Positions 51,951 through 64,000 of a stretch of 64,000 nucleotides of DNA are shown here, piece after piece. The notes under the pieces are model-generated. The model was given only the letters and a program-made list of their open reading frames with translations. It did no database searches and had not been told where the DNA came from. The translations under genes were made by a program, and so were the position numbers. The DNA lies in the NCBI GenBank assembly GCA_028564705.1, contig JAPXFQ010000113.1, positions 496,001 to 560,000 on the forward strand. The letters are read 5' to 3'. Position 1 is the first letter of the stretch, and every line of letters starts with the position of its first letter. The DNA is from Apricaphanius iberus. Taxonomy: Eukaryota; Chordata; Actinopteri; Cyprinodontiformes; Aphaniidae.

Positions 51951-52680
51951 GTTCATGTGACCCCTCAAAGTAGATGGCACCTCCGCCCCCAGCCCCAGAG
52001 GGTCAGGAGAAGGAGGGAATTAGGCCAGCAGACAGCGATGGAGCGGTCAGGGTCCTCCCACAATTTGTGTATTTCTGGTTTGACGCGTGCCAAAACTGCA
52101 TATTTTGAAGCATGTCCTATTCGCTTTGGGTCCGCGCCGATTTGCAAATGTTCAAGCGTCCAACTAGGGACATGCAACGCGTTTTTGATGCTTTGGTGTG
52201 TACGTACCGTAGGAGTTGTTAGAACAGTGGTTTAATAAAAACCAGTAAGTCCCTTGTTAGTGCAGCGAAGAACGTACAGAATCTCCTGACCGACTAAAAA
52301 AAAAACTTATGGACACAATGAAACGTGATGTCACACACCCAAGCACCTCGCTGCAGGGCAAAAAGACTGATGACCCCCGCTGACTCCTGTTGTTGTTAGG
52401 TGACAGTTGTCAACAGATTGCACAAATAGAAGAAAAAAAAGACAGTAATAATATTACATAGGTTTCCAGCTGAAGAAAATACGCTGCCATCTATCGTTGA
52501 GTTAGAGTAGCTGATCCATTCAGATCCAGGGAACCCTTCTCATGAGAGAATCTGCTCACTTTCCCTCACTGGAGTCATGTTGATTTTTAAATTAAATATA
52601 AAATAAGCCATCAGTGTGCAAAGATATGTTTACTGCTGGCATTTTTATATCACCAAACTGAACTTGCTGCAATATATTTG

Positions 52681-52780
52681 AGAACTTTTATCTCGTAGCT
52701 TATTAGCTGTTTGAATCGGGTGTGGAAGCTAGCTCTGTGTGCTAGCTCTTAGCTGTCTCAGCTTTCTTCCATGTTAGTGG
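52681..52780. repeat. dispersed repeat, copy A
   Basis: The phrase order ctttta tctcgt..cttattagctgtttgaatcggg..tggaagct is shared with copy B 568 bp downstream, with about one change in six bases. Function unknown. Confidence 0.65.
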
Positions 52781-53248
52781 TTGGACAAACGGCGGTCCGA
52801 TTGCCTATAGGTTGCCAGTTTATTTTATTTCTTTATCGGGGCCTGTTTATGGTAAAAACACAGTGTTGCGCTCAGCCTGAAGGTGGTGATGTTATCCTGC
52901 TGTTCTCATCACAGAGTACTAATGCAGCCTGCATAATGTAACCGTCAGTTCGCCGTGCCATGACTCCATAATAACTCCGTAATGTTTTCTTCTGTTTGGG
53001 TTGTGAATATGTCTATGACATGTAAGTAATGTGGTGAAGTTATAAATAGTCGCCTACCGAGGTGATGGTAGCTGAATGTTAACTCACTCATTGTGACTCA
53101 TCAAACTGCCACGTTGATGATCGATCGGTATAAAATGTGTATGAAATGTCGAGCACTGGGAGTTTTAATGATTGTATACCTTCTTTGCTTCTGCTGTGTA
53201 AAGTCAAAATATGTTGATCAAATAATTGTAGATATCCCCATATTTTAG

Positions 53249-53385
53249 GACTTTCATCCCGTTGCTTGTTAGCTTTTTGAAACGGGTCTGGAAGCTTTGC
53301 GCTACATACAGCTTAGCTTAGCGATGTGTCTTTTTTGATCATCCGAACAAAGATGGTTCAGGTTTTCTTTGTTAGTCTAATTGTT
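53249..53385. repeat. dispersed repeat, copy B
   Basis: Same orientation as copy A: actttcatcccgttgcttgt, agctttttgaaacggg, ctggaagct. Similarity continues weakly into a ggtt..ttctttgttag tract. Confidence 0.65.
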
Positions 53386-53399
53386 GAACTGCAAGCAAA

Positions 53400-54750
53400 T
53401 GGCTTTGTATAGTGGGTGAGGATGGTTTTTGCCCTCCAGTGTTGTACGCATGCGCAAAATTACCCAGATGAAAACCATAAAATTCATTGTGTCTATAGGT
53501 AACTGATGTTTCTTTTACGCAAGGCTTGTGTTACATACCTCGTGCCTCCTAAAGCATGAGAAATAATTAAGAATGCATGGAATTTTATTCCAGATACACA
53601 AACTGTTCTAAATCCAGAAAAATTAAGTAAGCATGTGACACGGTAGTGAAGACCAGAGTGAAACACACTGACATCTGTATAGCTGGATTGAGCAAACTCT
53701 GGGTCCTGTCATCTGAAGTCATCACCATAATGACTAAATGTGCTTTTCCAACTTCTGAACAGGTGAATGTGTCTGAGCTCCTGGCTTGCTTTCCTGGAGT
53801 GAAGCACTGCTTAGTCACAGACTGTCTTCTCTCTCTGATAAGTTTTCCTGATGCTTGGAGATCAGGAAGAAATAGCCAGACAGGACCAGACCAGACATTT
53901 CTTTGAAAAGAGTGGGTGTCTATGCACGCCAGCCGTTCTGGCTCCTTTTGCAGAACAGAGGGGAGCCAGACTCTTTCTGCTCAGCTCGTCTCTTTTACCT
54001 TACGCTCAATTTCTCTGTTGTAACTTTGATTTTTGCTGAGATTTATCAACACTGGGGTAATATTTGTGGCTGCTGGATGGTCGAGCTTTATACTTGTGAT
54101 TAGTGGTCATTCTTGCGCATCTACCCTACAATTCTTTCCAGAATAAAATAAAGGATCTGTTCCCTCTTAGATCTTGATTTGGTCATTCCTCTCTGTGACA
54201 TTCCAGCAAAGTGCCCACACTCCATAAAACTGTACTGCAATAACAAACAATGCCATTGGTGATTTACGACCTTGCCCAGACAGTGATTTCATGCAGATTT
54301 CCATAGAAGGGGCCCTCTGACGATGTATCGCAATTGAACTGATATTGTATTACACACGTATCAAAGTCGCCCCAAAAAACCTAATCCACATGCACATGAG
54401 CCACATCTCTTTTACGAGCGAGAAGCCTATTATTAGGATTGTGTTCTAATGTGTCTTAAGTTAGAGGAATTTGCATCTGTAGAGAGCAGCTGTCCACAGA
54501 TTCAGACAATGGGTAAAGGGGAAATCAGGAGAAAACAATTAGACAAAAACATTCTAAGTGGGTTCTGCTCAATCTGCAAAACTAATTTTGCATTTCTTAA
54601 TTCTCATTTTTTGGCTCACGTTGTATGTCTTGAAGCTGGATAGAAAACCAATGTGACTACATGCAACATCAAAAAAAGGCCACTTGGCTCGTGTTGTGCA
54701 GAGCCCAGCAATTGGATGATTCAGTCAACCCAGGTAGGCAGTGAGAACAG
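53400..54750. other. downstream intergenic stretch, no gene recognised
   Basis: AT-rich to mixed composition. Several frames of 60-86 codons show no recognisable protein. No RNA gene seen. Confidence 0.5.
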
Positions 54751-54759
54751 CAAACCTGT

Positions 54760-55095
54760 AGTCATGCTGTGGCGGTTGGTGGTTCTAAACTAGGCCCTTT
54801 GTTTACTGTCTGTGTATTTCTCTGTTCCTGGGATTTGAACGATGGAGCAAGGCAGAGACAGCTGGTCATCAAGAAGCTGTGAATGCCAGGGATCTCAGCC
54901 AGGAGTGCCAGCTCCAAAGAGGCCCCGTGTCCACAACTATGCCTGTACAATTCAGACTGGGCATTCGCAAATGAGCTAGGATTGTCAAATACTATTAATG
55001 AAGTTTGGCAGAGAGTTGATGGGGCCAACATTACTGTGGTATTTGGGGTTAATGGAGTTAGAGAGGTGCTTGAGCCATTTAGGGGCCTTTAAGGT
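54760..55095. promoter_or_regulatory. possible conserved noncoding element downstream of eya1
   Basis: A non-repetitive block of higher complexity with TAAT-type sites (actattaatgaag near 54990, ggttaatgg near 55048), 4 kb past the poly(A) signal. Conservation not tested. Confidence 0.25.
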
Positions 55096-56151
55096 TCGGC
55101 TATTCTATAGATCTAGGAAACTACAAGATGGAAACTGTATTATTTCACTATTTCTCAAGAAATTTGCATCAAACATTAGTGACAATGCATGATACAAAAA
55201 AAATCTTTATATCTGCCACAAAGGAGCAAAAACTATCCAACTTTATTTCTTAGCCCAAATTTGTCTTCTGCCTCCAGCCCATGAAATAAATAAATAAAAG
55301 AAAAGGGTTCAAGGATTTTGATTGGTAAAAGTTCCTTAAAATTGGTTTGCAAACATAAAATTTAGTTATGATCTACTGACCCTGGTTGAGTTTGCATAAA
55401 ACTTTACCTCACAGTTAAATTTGGTCACAAGATTTTAATAGGAATTTATTCTAACCCCTAATTTGTTCTAAGAAGTTATTCAAACATTATTTAACAAAAG
55501 AAGGTGAAACATCACAATGTCCTAATTCTGAACATGAGGCAGGAGGTTTTTAAATGAAAGCTTTGGTTTCATCTCTATGACTTCATCCCTGAGCTGTCTC
55601 CTGTGTGTTCCTTGGTCGTAATGACAAGGCTTGTTCGAAAAACCTGTCCTCTCACAAACCAATGATGCCTTCACTGAATGTCTGAATATCATTCAGAGAA
55701 GACATTCCAAACAGACAAAAAAATACTTTTCAGGTCACATTCAGTTCGTAGCAGTGTATTTTATTTAAAGGTGTCAGACTAAAGTGTGTTGAACACATAC
55801 CACACTACAGATAAATGTAGGTTTCCCTTTTCTACATTTCAAAACTGTGCACTGCTTTCACTGGTGTATTTACACAAAGCTGCATTTATTTATTCAGTAG
55901 CCATAAAGTGACAGCATTTGAATGTATAAAAGGGCTATAACTAGTTTAATCGAGCACCTCAATTTGATAAACAGTGAGTTTCAAATACGTAATACATCTT
56001 ATAATCTGAAAAATCAGAATAAAGTTCCCCGTGTTCTCTCTGGTCTCTTCTTTCATAAATTAGAGATGTCAAAACTTGGCCTTTTTGTCTATGACTACAG
56101 AGATTTTTTCCTCTTTGTGTGGTTCGCAAATTAAGGCTCCCCCTCAGAGTG

Positions 56152-56178
56152 TTCCTCTAAAGTTTTCCTTTAGAGGAA
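56152..56178. repeat. 11-bp perfect hairpin
   Basis: Arms TTCCTCTAAAG and CTTTAGAGGAA with loop TTTTC. Short stem, no T-run directly after; function unknown. Confidence 0.85.
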
Positions 56179-56927
56179 AATGCTGCACCTCTGCCTAGAC
56201 TAAAGCTAATTGGCTGAACAAACTCAGCAACACTTTTATGCAACCTCTCCCCACAGTGCATAACCACAGTGAGGCTGCAGTGTTTGAGCTGTTATGAGAT
56301 TGAGTGGCCAGACTTGAACCGATGCTCTCCGTCTCCCCAACCACACCACAGCTCCACCTGCATCTGCGGTCAAAAACACATACACGCCCCACTGTTTACT
56401 GGGCCCACCGCACCGTTCCATCTAAAGGTGAGTGGCAAGGATTTATAAGGGTAGCTGAGGCCACCTCACAACAGTGAGAATGTGTGCGTAGGTCTCGTCG
56501 TTCATGACTTCTCTGGCTAACTCATGAGCTGTGAGCTGCAGGGTCCCTGAGGGTTTATATTTGCAATCTCCTTGGACCTCCCTGTATTGAGTGTGTCTGC
56601 ATGTGTGTGTATTTTTTTTTTTAACGTCGTCCCTGTCTGCTGTTAATTAGGCCTCCGCTCCATGATCAGGTCTTGTTCCTGGGCCAGGCCCTTCTTCTAA
56701 CTGGAGGTAAGAGAGCCTTTTTATTAAACTGGAGTTCATTGGGTGTTAAATCAGCCATGTTTTCCAGCTTGGTTTGATTTTGTTTAATAAGTCATAAGCA
56801 ATGTTGTCCACAATATTGTTCAGGTACAAATGAAACACTAGCTCTGGTTGTAAGTTGAACTTTTTTGGTTCATATTTTATGTATTTCCTTAAAATACTTT
56901 GAACCCCTGCTGCTTGGTAAGTACATT

Positions 56928-56963
56928 CTTGGCAAGTACAGTTTTAAGTCTGTACTTGCCGAG
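56928..56963. repeat. 14-bp hairpin with one G-U pair
   Basis: Arms CTTGGCAAGTACAG and CTGTACTTGCCGAG with an 8-base loop. A third, partial copy of the arm (cttggtaagtaca) lies just upstream at 56913. Confidence 0.85.
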
Positions 56964-57758
56964 AACACAAGGACAAATTACGGAATTTTAGAAATGGGAA
57001 CAAAGCGTACTTGGTTGATATCGCAAAAACATGTTTTGACAGATATCAAATATTTTCAAAATTAGGAAGAAGTGTCAATACAAAATAGAAAACCTGTAAA
57101 ATAATGGGCTTAAGTTTTCATTATTGAGTATAATAGCCACCACTAATTAAAAGGTGGTTTATCACTTCATATAACTTTTTCAGGCTTGTTATTGAAGGTG
57201 ATTTCCAACTAAAACTAAAAACATTTCCTTCCTCCAGAAAACTACTTGCTTATAAACTGTTTTCTTAACTGATACAATTGATGATGTATAGCTTTACAGG
57301 TAAACAGTTAATTGATTCCTTCAATTATTCTTGCATTTTGCACTGGATCTACTGGCAGTAAAAGTTTAAAGTATGATTTTAATATTTTACTACTCTGCAT
57401 TGGGCCAGCTTTGTTGCTTTACAATTGCATGATTTATTTCCTGTAATTACGAAACAGATTAATAGACTTATCTACCTGGGTAGGTAGGACCAGAAGATGC
57501 TAACAGAACAGAGTTGCTCAGCATAAGTCGAGACTCTGGCAAGACTAGGGATGTGTACCGATAATGGCACGGGTTCAGACATAAACACTGATATTCAGAC
57601 CGAAAAGCAGCGCACATTTCGGTGCCTTATTTTGGTTCTTTCTCTCTTGTAGATGTCAAACGCTATGGATTCTGGGCGTGCCATCAGCCAAGAGAGATTC
57701 CCTATATCACCAGAAAAGATAAACATGGCTATCCCTTTGCAAAAAAAAACTGCTAAAA

Positions 57759-58539
57759 GTTAGGGCTGTTAAATTTAACGCACCAACGCGGATCAAATAA
57801 TTCCTAGAATTAATTTTTCTTTTTTGATGCTACATGCAGCATATGTTCGTGATCCTAAATGACATGTGAGTGTATTATTAATGGCATATTGTGTTATGAT
57901 AATCAGTTCATAAGTTGTCTGTGGGAGTTTTCAGTCCGCTTTGGATGTCAGCTCGCTTTGTTTTGCTAAGTTTAAATGCTCCGTATTTATGTTGATTTAT
58001 GCATGTTGGCTCACTGCATAGCTTCAGTAGATTTCATAGTGAGATGCCGCTGCGTTAAAAATACGAAATTATTTAGTTAAAGAAATGTTTTCGGACTTAA
58101 ATTAGTGCTAACAATTAGCGTAAGTAGCTGTGTAATCTTCACAAAAAGAGTGTTCATTTCTTGTTGTGATGAACCGGGGTTTAATCTTCTTAGTGTTTAC
58201 TTGTAGGAGAATGGTAAATTGAGAAATTTACATTACTAAGTCTATATTACATTTGGTTATGTGATGTTTAATACAGACTGCTGATATCCAAATGTTAAAT
58301 GTATTCAAATATTTTGGTTAGTTCTTCCTCCATTTGTTTTTTTTCCACATGAAATCATGTGATGTTGGAGTTCAAAACAGAAATTCAATCGATTTATCAT
58401 ATAAAAAGAGCAACTGCATCTAGCTTTGTCCTTTAATGCACTGAATTTTTTTGTTTTTTTGGTCATATTTAAGAATTGCAATTAATTCACAACTACCCCA
58501 TGATTAATTAAATCTGAATTTTTAATAGTTTAACAGCAC
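57759..58539. mobile_element. hAT-like non-autonomous element, about 780 bp
   Basis: The left end TTAGGGCTGTTAAAT and right end AGTTTAACAGCAC are inverted partners. Flanking 8-mers tgctaaaa (57751) and ttctaaaa (58540) differ by one base and may be the target duplication. The interior AATTAATTC/GATTAATTAAAT tracts are typical of such elements. No transposase frame. Confidence 0.6.
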
Positions 58540-58849
58540 TTCTAAAAATAACAAAAATAAAAGGGTTTTTGGACAAAGTTTATATGTTTTCCATTCTTCA
58601 AGCACTGTAGATGAATAATGGGGAAAACAAAAACAAACAAGAACTGACAAAACACTTTGTAAAAAAAAATCTTGAAAGAAATTGAAATAGCATTTTGTCT
58701 GAGCTTTGAAAAGCACAAAAAACAGGAAACACACTTGGACTTACAAAAAGACAAACCATAACTATTACACCATATTTTTCTCCAATACAATGTTCTTTGG
58801 TATAGCTTAGGTTCTCTTTACTGGCTCAGTAGGTATGTTAATGCCCCGT

Positions 58850-60250
58850 TACAATTGGCTGAAATGGTTTCTTTGCTCTGCCTCTGGCTGAGCTGGGGAC
58901 GCAGAGGGGATGGAGGGGTCACTGGGGACAGGATAAAATATTGTATATCCTGGGTGACTCTGCTCTTCTTGGGGATTACGAAGGGTTTTACTGGCGGATG
59001 AAAGGAAGTAAAGTGGTAAGTGACATTTCTGGTCTGGGAATATAGCAATCAGCAGAGTGGAGCCCCGCCAAGTCTAACGGACCTGGGCAGAAAATGCTAA
59101 AAAGGTTTGGAGGAGAGTAAACAAACGTAGTTCTGGTTTGTGGAGCGGGAGGGTATAGGGAAGGAAGAGGGAGGGAAGTCCAGGGGGACAGATCTGTTAA
59201 CCATCAGTGGCTGCGTTTCATCCCGCCGCCCGTCTCCAAAAACTTTCAAGGGAGGCTTTGTGTACCTGCTCTGCAGACAGGAGCTGGGAATTTGGGGAAC
59301 AGGAAACCGAGGCTGATGCCCCCTCCTTCCCATTTCCCCCACTCTTCCACAAGTCCCATTCCCCATGCCCCTAGCTGGCCTGCAACACACACCCCACTTT
59401 CACCAAATGTGATGCCCTCTTTCTGTCATCACCCAATGCTAAAACCTTCCACTGATCATTAGTAGGTCTGTGAAAGAACTCGCAGTGGAATTTGTCATAC
59501 AAAACACACATCAACGTAAGGAAGATAAGATGTGCGGCTTGTCACACTACTTTTAACTCTAAAAGATATGTGTCGTATCATGACGCGGTTTAGATTTATT
59601 GAGTAGTATTCATTCAACAGAGACATAACTTTATGCTCAGTATAATTTTCTCTGAACCACAAACCAAGAGGACGGGAGCACCGACAAGAGTTCACTATGG
59701 TAATCGGTCCATGTAGTCCCTGAATGGCTCAAGACTGTCCAGCCGCACAGTTGCACAAAGTCATCTCAACTTATTCCTTACAGCATTATTAATAATGACA
59801 AAAAGCTGTTAGACCAATTACAAATGCAGTGTAAAGGTTAGAATGGGAATGAGAGTCAGAGTCAGCAAAAGAAACATGCACTGTTCAAGAAAATCCCACC
59901 ACTAGATTTCACTGGAAATCATCAAATAGGAATTTGTGTCCGCATTTACAAAAAGTGAGAAGGTAATATACTATTAGGCAGCGGTTTCATGAAGTAAAGT
60001 CAAATGGTGGGAACCTAAAATAATTTCTACAAAAATTAGTGACTTGCAGCTACATAGCTCACTTCAATATGTCTAAAATAAATGTTTATATGAATTCTCA
60101 CCCAAAATGTTTCTGGTGACTTTGGTGAAAAAAAAAAAAAAACTAAGAGGGAAGGGGGCAGGACTGTTAAATTACTGCAAAACTGACTCTGTACACGAAA
60201 TTTAAGGCCAACAGTCTCTCAAGGAAATGTATCTTTCGTAGATTTTGCTA
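58850..60250. other. downstream stretch, no gene recognised
   Basis: A GC-richer, unique-looking block occupies 58850-59400; the remainder is AT-rich. Frames up to 97 codons on the minus strand have no recognisable protein. Confidence 0.45.
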
Positions 60251-60264
60251 TTCTTGAATTGTAC

Positions 60265-60590
60265 TTGTTTTCACTGACTGTGGCTCAGGTGGTAGGAATT
60301 TCTTCCTTTACCAGTGGGTGGCTGTTTCGATTCCCCGCTCCGTCCATCCTGGTCTTTCTGTCCTCGGGAAAGACACTTTACCCACTTTGCCAGCTGGTGG
60401 TGATTAGAGGGCCCGGTGGTACCAATGTTTGGCAGCCTTGCCTCTATCATTGTGGGCAGCTGTGGCTACAATGTAGTTTGCCACCATTGGCGTGTGAATG
60501 GGTGAATGACTGAATGTAGTGGAACGTGCTTTGTTGTCCTCTGACTGAAAAAAGCAGTATACAAATACAAGCCATTTACCAGATTACAGA
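60265..60590 (+). mobile_element. tRNA-type SINE-like repeat
   Basis: Begins with a box-A-like ggctcaggtggtag, then a box-B-like gtttcgattcccc, ggaaagacactttaccc, and a tail gtgtgaatgggtgaatgactg ending gccatttacc. This is the usual layout of a teleost tRNA-derived SINE. Confidence 0.7.
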
Positions 60591-61203
60591 TGTTTTATAC
60601 TAAATGTCGCTTGATTGGTTCCCTTTAGTCTATTTCTCCCCTTCCTTTTCTGTTCTGCTGATCTCCTTTGTGAAGGGTGCTGTTCACATGTAGCCGGGTA
60701 TCCCACAAAACAGAGATATTTTTCGATGATTCAGCCTGTCGTCTACATGAAAATTCAGGTTTATGGCACTAATAACGATTCTTTCTAAAAACAGAGATGT
60801 GAGCGAAGATTTGCGTTTTCTCCATTTTGGGCGTTTGCTTGTGGACAGAAATAACTGGAATTTTAGTTATCGCAACATCAATTTCCACAACAAAAATGCT
60901 CCAACATCACTTGTGTGACCCGTGTTTACTCTCAGAAACAACATTTATGTCCTCTGAACTGTGTTGGCATTAATGATTGTCCAAGCATCCAAACGAAAAC
61001 TTACTGTAATCCACAACAGTTACCAACCAAATGAAACTATTTTCACTCATTCTGCCTGCAAAAACCTCCTGGAGACTAGCTAACAGTAGAAAACATGGAA
61101 CAAATACCATCACCTCTGTCTGATTCAGCCCCCAGTGGATCCTGGACACAAGAAAAAAAAATTCATCATACAATAGCTACCTAGGCGAGGCAAATCAAGG
61201 CAA

Positions 61204-61502
61204 CTAGGGATACTTCGATTTGAGTACTTGCCGATACAGACTACCAATACTCGTAGTTCTACCACACACAAAAATGCAATGAATTGGGAGACAGTTTTTT
61301 TTTTTTTTTTTCAATAAATGGTGGTGAGTTAGATAAAAACATAAAATGATAAAAAAATCACCACAAAACTAAAATTTTAAGTGAAAAATAAACATTTTCT
61401 CTGAAATTTTTGGAGAGTTTACACATTTGAAGAATTGTTTCATGGTATCCGTTAACTTTTACCAATACAGTACATACAGTAAGAACAGTATCTTTGCATC
61501 CC
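61204..61502. mobile_element. MITE-like element, about 300 bp
   Basis: Starts TAGGGATACTTCGA and ends AGTATCTTTGCATCCCTA, so the termini are inverted partners with small differences. It contains a T-run of 18 and no coding capacity. Confidence 0.5.
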
Positions 61503-61509
61503 TAAAAGC

Positions 61510-64000
61510 AACTTTACTTGTATAATGTACTTTCAACAACAAGGCAATTCAAGTTGGTTTGGGTGACAAGGAGATAAAATTAAAGCATTAATAAACCAAC
61601 ATTACAATTCTAAACACATAACATTCCAGACACAAAACATATTGCACATTAAAACATATGATATTCCAACTATTATTAACAATTTTGTCAAAGGCAGCTT
61701 AAAGGAACTCAGTTTCAGCAGCGTTGCAGATAAGAAGAGCATAAAAGCTGAAAGCTGCTTCATCATGCCTGCTTCTAATTCGAGGAATTATTACTAGACT
61801 AGAGTTCGAAGACCTGAGTGGTCTAGGGTGTTGTTATAGTCACAACATTTTTAATTGGTGTAACAGTGACTCAGGGAGTAGGGGTTTGTAAAACAGGACA
61901 AAAGCTTGAGTGTCACCCCAGAAGAGTGAGTGTTGGCTACCTTGCACAAGCAACATTTTCAAGATTTTTGTTTTTAATGTTCAAGAGCAGTTTTAGAATC
62001 AAATACATTTGAAATCTAATGTTTTTATAATCAACCAAGGTGTTTCGATAATATTGACTGAAGGAATGAATAATGAAACTCCTACATAAGAGTTGGTACC
62101 AGCTAGAGAAACAACAGTGAATATGGTGTTTTAGAAGAATTGAGAAAAAATGTAAGTTTCAAGTTTAAGTTTAGAAAGTATTCAAAACATGTCCAGAAGA
62201 TGTGCACAAACAGTTATAAATCATAGTCAAGAAAAGGGGAAAACCCAACGAGCAGGATGGAACTTGTCTAATACAATCTATGATTTTTTTGGGGAGAATT
62301 TATAAGATTTTTGTAAATTTTGAGCAATTTGAAAACATTAAAAATGCACCTGAAATTCATAATAATATTTCAGTATGAATTATTAACAAACATCAGTTTT
62401 GTTGAGGTAATACAAAGTTATATGGTACCAAAAGGTTATTACTCTTGTGTTGAAAATCTTCAATTACAATGAACAAAATGATAAATAATCTGTATTTATT
62501 TGTATTGATATTTTTTCTAATTATTTCCAAAAGTGAAAGGCAAATAAGTTGAATACCAGGTTTTAAGGAGATCTACTCATAGCTGGTACTGGGGTGACAC
62601 GGATCATAAAGGCTTCATTGTTAATGCTGACTTGTCTCCCAGTATGCTAAATTAAAAAATGGATGTAACTTAACACGGGATGGTAGCATAGATAAGATCT
62701 AGAGTCGGCCCGTGTCCCTGCAGGCCCAACTCCGCCTCAATACAACAGAAGAGAAGGCAGCATATTACAGACAGGAGGCGTTCAGAGGAAAGTGAACATC
62801 CCCAGGATCAGCAGATATGTATTTTTTTTTTTTTGGTGCATAAAATCAAACCTGATGCTTATATTACAGTCACCTTTCTAAGCTTCACAAAGCCGCAGGC
62901 AGTGTCTGTCTGGTGCAGCAGGAGGAGGAAGTGCAAGAAATGGTCTGAGCTGATAGTAGTTGCAGACAGTAAAACGCATGTTTACATGTTAAGTCATGTG
63001 TTCATGTATGACCGTGTTTTGTGTGTAACCACAGAGTGCTGAAGTCACTGTAAATAGCTGTCAGCATGTGAGCTGCTTATGCGTTATGACCATGCTTGCT
63101 GGTTCACATGAGTGTATTGCACTGGAGTCACAATGCAGCACCATGACAACAGTGGAGCTGTCTGATCTTTTCTAATTGTCTGTGACCTCGTAACTGGAGA
63201 CGCACTCTGAAGGCAGGAGGAGGGCCTTTCACACGGCAATCACTTCTGCATTTGTCCTCCACGCAACTCCTGAATGCCACTGCCAGACAAAAAGGTGTCT
63301 TTTTGTGTGCATAGGAGTACACACATATGCAGGTGGGAGTACCTCGTTAATTTATCACTCGCATTGAAAAATGTACTTTATTGATTGGGAGCAGCAAATT
63401 AGGCAGTTAACAGCACATTTGAAATTACAATTTTTTCCATTATAAAAACTGAAAAAGCAGAAATTACAGCACATTTAAAGAGACTGAGAAAAAGTCTATT
63501 AATCACAGAAAAAAGTGAAAAGCTCAAACAGAGGGACTTAGTGTGTCTTTCATATACAATATTTGTACACTTTAACAGGTTTATATGAAGAAATTAGGAA
63601 TTTTATTTTATTTTCTAAACAAAACAATTTCTGCTATGTTTGGACCACTCATCTACAAAAAAGAATTCTGAGAAAGCCAAAGGTCCATTAAGGTGGAATA
63701 GCTCTATTTTCAGTTTTTTGTGCCCCCATTATCTGTTCTCTCAAAAAAGCAAATAAAGCTAATTAAATGTGGAACACAAACATCAAATACAGCATATGTG
63801 CATCTGGTTGCATTTTTTTGAGGTTTACAATCTACATACCTAGTGATTACTGCAAACATGAAAGACAAGAAAAGAGACCTGAGAAATAGAAAAATGCTTT
63901 CTACCAGCTGTTATAGGTCCTGACCTCAGTGAACCACTCTTCAAAATGTCAAGAACATTTTATTTCATTGGGTAGGAATCTCTGTTGGGATGGAGATTCT
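61510..64000. other. distal downstream stretch, no gene recognised
   Basis: AT-rich, with unique-looking patches at about 62640-62810 and 63160-63330. No exon, RNA gene or intact transposon recognised. Confidence 0.5.

Larger units (their letters stand above)
55100..57540. other. downstream intergenic stretch with two hairpins
   Basis: Holds the hairpins at 56152 and 56928 and a higher-complexity patch at about 56630-56715. No gene recognised. Confidence 0.5.

Noticed and set aside
52000..52900. First exon or CpG promoter of a neighbouring gene
   Set aside because: CpGs are more frequent here, but there is no coding frame, no convincing donor, and the block shares a repeat with 53249-53385, which favours a repeat origin.
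60265..60360. Functional tRNA gene
   Set aside because: A- and B-box-like phrases are present, but no full cloverleaf can be folded and the layout continues as a SINE body and tail.

Overview
The window is a stretch of vertebrate, almost certainly teleost fish, chromosome. It carries one protein-coding gene on the + strand: eya1 (eyes absent homolog 1), a transcriptional coactivator and HAD-family protein-tyrosine phosphatase of the PAX-SIX-EYA-DACH network. Sixteen coding exons between 10656 and 48984 join in frame through canonical GT...AG introns. They give 591 residues, the size of the vertebrate family (the human protein is about 592). A teleost source is suggested by the compact locus, by Tc1-like and hAT-like DNA transposon remnants, by tRNA-type SINE pieces, and by AT-rich introns full of simple repeats. 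The species cannot be named from the sequence.

Layout. Positions 1-10651 are upstream sequence with no recognisable coding exon. A CpG-richer, pyrimidine-rich block at about 2330-3218 is the best candidate for a promoter and 5' noncoding exon, and a possible alternative leader exon lies at 8910-8971. From 10652 to 23475 are the exons for the Tyr/Ser/Thr/Gln-rich transactivation half and the start of the Eya domain (catalytic DLDET motif). A 66-nt phase-1/phase-1 cassette exon sits at 11302-11367. A 5.5-kb intron, one exon (29018-29107) and a 12.4-kb intron follow; these hold most of the transposon debris (Tc1-like copies, a LINE endonuclease fragment, SINE pieces, a long TA microsatellite). 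From 41506 to 44659 is a tight cluster with the rest of the phosphatase domain. After a 4.2-kb intron containing a Tc1-like element broken up by later insertions, the last exon (48904-48984) encodes the invariant C-terminus. A roughly 2-kb 3' UTR ends near a poly(A) signal at 50929. From about 50960 to 64000 no gene is recognisable; there are transposon remnants, hairpins and a few blocks that look like conserved noncoding sequence.

I found no convincing new biological system. The most useful observations are the cassette exon, two NAGNAG tandem acceptors that would give one-codon isoforms, the layered transposon in the last intron, and candidate regulatory blocks around a developmental regulator. 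Statements about families and repeats rest on recognition from memory; no alignment or search was run.
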